DNA from: Adiantum capillus-veneris
Taxonomy: Eukaryota > Streptophyta > Polypodiopsida > Polypodiales > Pteridaceae
Length of the DNA: 64,000 nt
Assembly (NCBI GenBank): GCA_014529385.2
Contig: CM043960.1
Coordinates: 78,283,910-78,347,909, forward strand
Direction: 5' to 3'
Shown here: positions 59,001-64,000 of the stretch, one piece after another
Layout: each line of letters starts with the position of its first letter
Numbering within the stretch: the stretch's first letter is position 1
Position numbers and translations under genes: made by a program
Notes under the pieces: model-generated
What the model was told of the DNA's origin: nothing
Seen by the model: only the letters and a program-made list of their open reading frames with translations
Databases searched by the model: none

Positions 59001-59209
59001 AAAGAAGCTACAGTAGATAAGAGCTTCAGAATTTCTGATCATAGTCCTGAAGGGGATACTATCCTCCTCTTCAAAAAGTAATTGATTTCAAGCTGAGAGA
59101 ACATCTGCTCCGTTATTTGTTTATTTTGTCACTTCTAGGTATTTGTTTAAATATTTGACATGACCAGTTGAGGAGTGTATAAGAACCCCCAGCCCCCATT
59201 GTATATCAT

Positions 59210-59237
59210 CTAATTCATTGCCAAGTTGGTTGGTTGG

Positions 59238-59291
<54 letters not shown>

Positions 59292-59733
59292 GCTTCCACA
59301 TCGTCTACTTTGACATGGAGGTGTTGGGCTTGGTGGATGGTGTTGGAGGATTCAGTGGTTGGTGTTTTTAGCCTCATGTGTAACTCTTTGCCCCGCCTGC
59401 CGGTGCCATGTGGTACAGTTGCATTTATTTGCTGGGGTGTGCCTGTTAGCCTTGTAGTCTGCTCTTGGTTAACCTCTGGTGGAGGTTTTGGCTGCATATG
59501 AGTGCCAACACTATGGGTGTCCTGTTCTGCTATAGCTCTCTTCTATAAACCCCCCAGTCTCCAGCTCTTGATGTATTTTCCTAGTTTATTAACTTTATTC
59601 CTTGTATCACTAGTGGTTTTTCCCCTTATGTTTTGTAGTCCTGCTATATCCGAGGGGTTTCTTCAGTACCAGCCTAGTGATGCCTAAGAGCTTTTGTATT
59701 GCCTTTGGGCTCTTTTGTGATTTTGCAAGTGAT

Positions 59734-59803
<70 letters not shown>
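59210..59803 (+). repeat. LINE-like 3' tail repeat with (CT)n and (GA)n
   Basis: Second copy of the repeat at 43629-44090. (CT)n at 59243-59287, then the shared TTTGCTGGGGTGTGCCTGTT, GCCAACACTATGGGTGT, CTGCTATATCC and GTGATGCCTA blocks, ending in (GA)n (59738-59803) and (GAG)n (to about 59824). No protein domain in it. Confidence 0.5.
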
Positions 59804-59805
<2 letters not shown>

Positions 59806-59820
59806 GAGGAGGAGGAGGAG

Positions 59821-59983
59821 GAGAAGAGAGTTTTAATGTCGTAGGAAACTATCCCAAGAGACTTTAAAGATCTAGCCGACGAGGAGTTGAACTCAAGACC
59901 TGTTATTTCAAAGGGAAATGGCATAACCAATCTACCACACTTGGGTGATAGAAAGGTTATACCATTTTCGTCTTTTTATTAGC
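59821..59983 (-). repeat. tRNA-derived SINE-like unit, copy 1
   Basis: Minus strand has box-A-like TGGTAGATTGG (59927-59937) and box-B-like GAGTTCAACTCC (59883-59894), separated by about 32 nt as in a Pol III internal promoter. A 3' body (GGGATAGTTTCCTACGAC) ends in a CTC/CT tail. Copies 2 and 3 follow within 400 bp. Confidence 0.55.
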
Positions 59984-59984
59984 G

Positions 59985-60029
<45 letters not shown>

Positions 60030-60072
60030 ACCCACACACACACACACACCCACCCACACCCACACACACTCG

Positions 60073-60238
60073 AGAAGAAGAGAGTTTTAACGTCGTAGGA
60101 AACTATCCCAAGAGACCTTAAATATCTAGCCGACGAGGAGTTGAACTCAAGACCTGTTATTCCAAAGGGAAATGGCATAACCAATCTACCACACTTGGGT
60201 GATAGAAAGGTTATACCATTTTCCTCTTTTTATTAGCA
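60073..60238 (-). repeat. tRNA-derived SINE-like unit, copy 2
   Basis: About 95% like copy 1 by eye, with box A at 60181-60191 and box B at 60137-60148. It is separated from copy 1 by a (CA)n/(CACCC)n tract (59984-60070). Confidence 0.55.
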
Positions 60239-60263
60239 CACACATAGACACCCACACACACCC

Positions 60264-60354
60264 GAGAAGAAGAGAGTTCTAACGTCGTAGGGAACTATCC
60301 CAAGAGACCTTAAAGATCTAGCCGAGGAGGAGTTGAACTCAAGACCTGTTATTC

Positions 60355-60444
<90 letters not shown>
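60264..60444 (-). repeat. truncated SINE-like unit, copy 3, and (GA)n
   Basis: Same unit as copies 1 and 2 but ending at ATTCCAAAGA, where an 80-bp-plus (GA)n tract (60358-60444) replaces the box-A half. It is preceded by a short (CA)-rich spacer. Confidence 0.5.
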
Positions 60445-60446
<2 letters not shown>

Positions 60447-60699
60447 TGAGGCCAAAGTCGGCCTATGAGACAAATCGAGTATACATGTGTGTATGTCCTC
60501 AGTTTGTCGGAAAAGACAAAATAGTTCAGAGACTGGTACAAAATAAAAGAGAGAAGGACATCTGGTGGGTGATGAGATCTATGGGGATGGTGGAGCTCTA
60601 GTACTAGGGATATGTGCATGTCTATATGCTGAGGGTAGTACAATCATGCAAATGCATCAATGTAGCTAGCTCCATCCTATGCTAATGGGGGGGTGTAAA

Positions 60700-61665
60700 A
60701 TGTAGTATACGGGGGGGTCGGGAGCAAGGCTGCCCTGATGAACGCCTCTGGTTGAGCCATCTTCTGAGCTTGTCTCTACTGAGCAGCTCGATGTGCTCGA
60801 GTCCGGATCTCCTCGATCTGTTTGCGGTGGAGTCGTGGGGCTTGGTCTCTGGTAGCTCGCGGGCGTCGTCGAGCCCGGCTCGCCTCAGCCTGCTGAAGGC
60901 TCACTCCCCTCGGTGGGTCTGGGAGTGGAAGGGGTATAGCTCTTTGAAAGAAATCTGTAAGCTGTGACTCTCTCTCTCTCCCACCCCCCGCTCGGGGTCT
61001 CTGTAGGTGGCTGTAGAAGTGTGTCCCTGTGCCTCTGTATCTCTAGCAAGTAGTGTCCCAATTGTCTTTGATCTCGAGAGTGCATGATATCTTGAAGGGT
61101 AGGCTACTCGATAAATAGGGGCTCGTATCGACCTCTGATATCCGCATAAGCTCTGTATTTGCAAACAAAATGCTCCTCACTCTCCACTTCCTCTCTGCAT
61201 ACTCCGCACACTCTCTCCTCCATGGGAATGTCATGAGCTCGCCCCACCTCGATCTCTAGTCTGTGTGATGACATTCTGAGGTGACCAATGGCCACCCGTG
61301 AGACGTGTGGCATGTAGGTGTCCATATAGTGTGGTCGATGTATGAACCTGTCCTCTAGTATGGTAAGAAAATGGTCTCTGTAGTGACATCTTCCGTTGGA
61401 GGGGAGATGTGATCCAAGTCTATCTGATATAGAGTTGCCAGAGGTTCCAGCGGATCACTATGTTTCTCTCACTCTATGAGAGATGAAGCTGGGGTGAGTC
61501 GGGCCCGTACAGGAAAGGTGGCAAGCTTTCCCAAGATTCATTGTGAGTCCCCTATCTGTACAAAACTCATCCAAAGCTCTCAGATGGCTCTGTAGGCCCT
61601 CTGGTGACTCTGAAATCAGTACAATGTCATCATCATATAGCATGATGTGGACTAGGTACCTGCTA
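60700..61665 (-). pseudogene. LINE ORF2 fragment (RT and C-terminal zinc region)
   Basis: Non-LTR retrotransposon sequence. 61458-61660 reads YDDDIVLISESPEGLQSHLR and FCTDRGLTMNLGK, the RT palm motif C region (usually YADD in LINEs) and what follows. 61104-61325 has HLRMSSHRLEIEVGRAHDIP, then a CCHC-like end CGVCREEVESEEHFVCKYRA. The stretch normally between these parts is mostly missing, so the copy has an internal deletion as well as 5' truncation. 60885-61085 may be the C-terminal tail. Confidence 0.75.
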
Positions 61666-64000
61666 CTAGCAGGAGCATTGGTCAAGCCGAAAGGCATTAC
61701 CAAGAATTCATATAGTCCAAAGGTTGTGCGGAAAGCAGTCTTATGGACATCCTTAGGGGCGATCCGTATCTGATGATACCCACTCTTTAAGTCTATGCGA
61801 CTAAAGACACTTGCACCCTGCAACTTATCAAGTATATCATCAATCCGAGGGATCGGAAAGCGATTCTTGATTGTGATCTTGTTTAAAGACCGATAGTCTA
61901 TGCACATTCGAAACGTGCCATCTTTCTTCTGCACCAGTAGAACTGGAGAGCAGTAGGGTGAAGCACTTGGCCGTACTAACCCTTTCTCTAGAAGCTCGTT
62001 GACTTGCTTCAAAATTTCCTCTTGCTGAGCAAGACTTACCCGATAAGGGGGTTGATTGGGAGGCGAGCTACCCGGTATGAGATCTATGCGGTGATCTTCC
62101 GGGCGTACCGGAGGGAGTTCATCAGGAAGTGTTTCCGTGAAACAATCCTTGTACTTTTCAATAAATTGAAGACGCTTAATTTCCAGACTAGAGAGAGAGT
62201 CCCTACTAGTCTTATCCTTTGCAAAAATCAAGTAAGCAGAGACACACTTCTTCATTTCTTTCTTAATGGAGATATGGCTTACAATTGGGAACTGCCAATC
62301 TCCTGCATCAGCTTGAATCTTTATTTTCTTACCCCCATGATCAAAAGTGAGGGTCTTTTCCACATAATCAGGAATAGGTGTCATGTGAAAGTGCCATGGC
62401 ATACCCAAGATGATATCACATCCCTCGATAGGTGCCATAAAAAATGATTCGCGGTCCTTGTACTCGCCAATCCGAAGATTGAGCTGTCCTTGCACGGGAG
62501 TTGCATTGGTTGTCAACCCCTCGAATGCCGATCCGGATGTAACCGGTGTGCCAAGCTGAGCCGGTGTGAGGCACAAACGTTCCGCAGTATCCAGGGAGAT
62601 GAAGTTATCCGTGGATCCTGGATCATAAAGAATCAGTACTCGCTGGTTGTTCAAAGACCCCCAGCCCTTCAGAAGTTGACGCTTCCCTTTCTCCATTTCT
62701 GTGTTTCCTTGAACATCTAGAATGGAGTTCGAGCTTGGTGGTGCGGGTTCCTTCCTTGCTTTCTCTTGCCTTGTAGAGGCTTGCTCTTGCTGTTGCTGCT
62801 TTAGCGGGCAGTCCGGTTTCATATGTCCTTTCTCGCCACAGTAGAAGCATCTTCCTTCCTCTCTGAAAGTTTGAAGTTGAGTAGGAGAAAGGTACTTAGT
62901 TCGCTTGCCAGTGCCCTCTGGCTTCTTAGAACGATCATCGTCTCTAGATGGAGGACGTTTTCTTCCTTGGCCCCCTTGGTCATCGTAGACCCCTCTTTGT
63001 CTTGCACGGTAAGTGCTATGCTCCATCTTTCTGGGCGTCCCAGTTGAGTGCAAATCCTCAGCAATGATTGCTGACTCCATCATCCTCTGAAGAGTATCAT
63101 GCGGATACACCTTCATACTCTTTCGGAGCTGCGGTTGGAGACCCGCTTCGAACTTTCTTTTCTTTTCCTCGTCGGCAATCTTCATGAAGGGGGTGACCTT
63201 CAGAAGAACCGACCAATACTTGTCCACGTAAGTCGTTACTCTTTCATGTTCCTTCTGGGCAAGCCAGTCCCATTCCTTCCGTATGTCCTGCTCGAAGTCA
63301 GGGGGAAGAAATTGTTCATAAAATTCAGATTTGAAGCTCTCCCAAGTTCTGGCTTGAGAACCTTCCAGAATCTTGGCTAACCACCAATTAGTTGCCGTTT
63401 CCTTGAGGTGCATCCCCACATGGCGTAATTTGGATTTTTCTGTGAAGTGCCCATTGGTAAAGGCAACTTCAAACTGTTTGATGAAGGACAGTGCTTTGGA
63501 GATGTCCCTCCGTCCGTTGTAGGTTTCGAACTTGATGTCCTTGTCGCCCGATTTGAAGACTCTCATGCGATGTTGAGACTTGCGACCATGCTTCTTGAAT
63601 CGAGGCTTATCTTTAGGTTGATGTAAGGTATTGGCAGTAGTAGCTGCTTCCTTCTTCTGACGAGATGATCGAGAAGTAGAAGTATAATCAGGAGAGTAAG
63701 ATGGAGAAGAGATAGAGATGTCCTTGCTCTCGTCTAGCAAAGAGAGCGCTTTTTCTTGGCCTTTCTTTGAAGTAGGCCGTTCATTCCGATCCAAAGATCC
63801 TTTGCGCACCTCGGCACGTTCTTCTTCTCTTGCCTCCTGTGGTCTCACGCCAACAGTGTTGTCTGGATGCTTGGCTGCATCAGTTCCATTTGTTTTCTTC
63901 ATTCCGCCCAAAAGCTTTTGGACGTCTGGCAACAGTAAGATTTGTTGCAACTCCGCAAGCTGAGCTTGCACTTGTTGAAGCTCCTCTTCAACGCTTCTCC
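61666..64000 (-). CDS. gypsy gag-protease-RT, open frame, fused to LINE, partial
   Basis: The frame is open from the window edge (no start codon needed inside the window) through about 780 codons. Capsid-like region (KFETYNGRRDISKALSFIKQ, ATNWWLAKILEGSQARTWES, FEQDIRKEWDWLAQKEHERV), zinc knuckle CFYCGEKGHMKPDC (near 62790-62850), protease (ILYDPGSTDNFISLDTAERL, GCDIILGMPWHFHMTP), RT ([71 protein letters not shown]). It ends just before the catalytic YxDD motif and continues in frame into LINE RT up to a stop at 61458. RNase H, integrase and 3' LTR are missing. By far the best-preserved retroelement frame here, so comparatively young. Confidence 0.88.

Noticed and set aside
59883..59937. Functional tRNA gene
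   Set aside because: Boxes A and B are spaced correctly, but acceptor and anticodon stems do not fold convincingly; SINE-like is the better reading.

Overview
The window looks like repeat-rich nuclear DNA of a land plant. The signs are Ty3/gypsy chromoviruses with plant-style tRNA-iMet primer sites, Ty1/copia-type gag elements, a hAT transposon, a LINE, tRNA-derived SINE-like units, long (GA)n/(CA)n/(TA)n microsatellites, and a spliced housekeeping gene with GT-AG introns. The very long, TE-filled introns suggest a large genome (fern, lycophyte or gymnosperm-like). The sequence alone does not settle the taxon.

The only host gene I can support is a plus-strand homologue of the nucleolar pre-rRNA processing factor RRP36. 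Exons 1-4 lie at 8669-9394 and exons 5-6 at 44107-44379. The exon phases agree across an intron of about 34.7 kb (9395-44106). The C-terminal exons are not found by 64000, so a second intron of more than 19.6 kb, or loss of the 3' end, is implied.

Layout. 1-7.5 kb: a plus-strand gypsy pol remnant, a possible Helitron end and AT-rich sequence without recognisable genes. 7.5-8.6 kb: microsatellite-rich upstream region of RRP36. 9.4-44.1 kb: intron 4, a nest of insertions whose order can be read from target-site duplications. Gypsy element F (LTRs at 12.0 and 36.0/43.6 kb) contains gypsy D (from 14.26 kb). D carries a hAT transposon in its LTR, a solo LTR in its RT and gypsy C (23717-30214) in its gag. 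F's 5' LTR is split by a copia-type gag-only element (36465-43538), which itself contains gypsy K. A recombined gypsy E/H (one LTR between a gag and an integrase end) fills 31.5-35.2 kb. 45.4-53.4 kb: gypsy M with LTRs and TSD. 53.8-57.0 kb: gag-only element N with TSD. 57.7-59.0 kb: gypsy remnant O. 59.2-60.4 kb: LINE-like tail and a SINE/(CA)n array. 60.7-64.0 kb: a LINE fragment fused in frame to a gypsy gag-pol that runs off the window.

Every strand-assignable element from 9.7 kb onward lies on the minus strand, antisense to RRP36. Almost all element genes are broken by stops, frameshifts or deletions. The exception is the right-edge gypsy gag-protease-RT frame, which is open for at least 2.5 kb but ends in LINE sequence.
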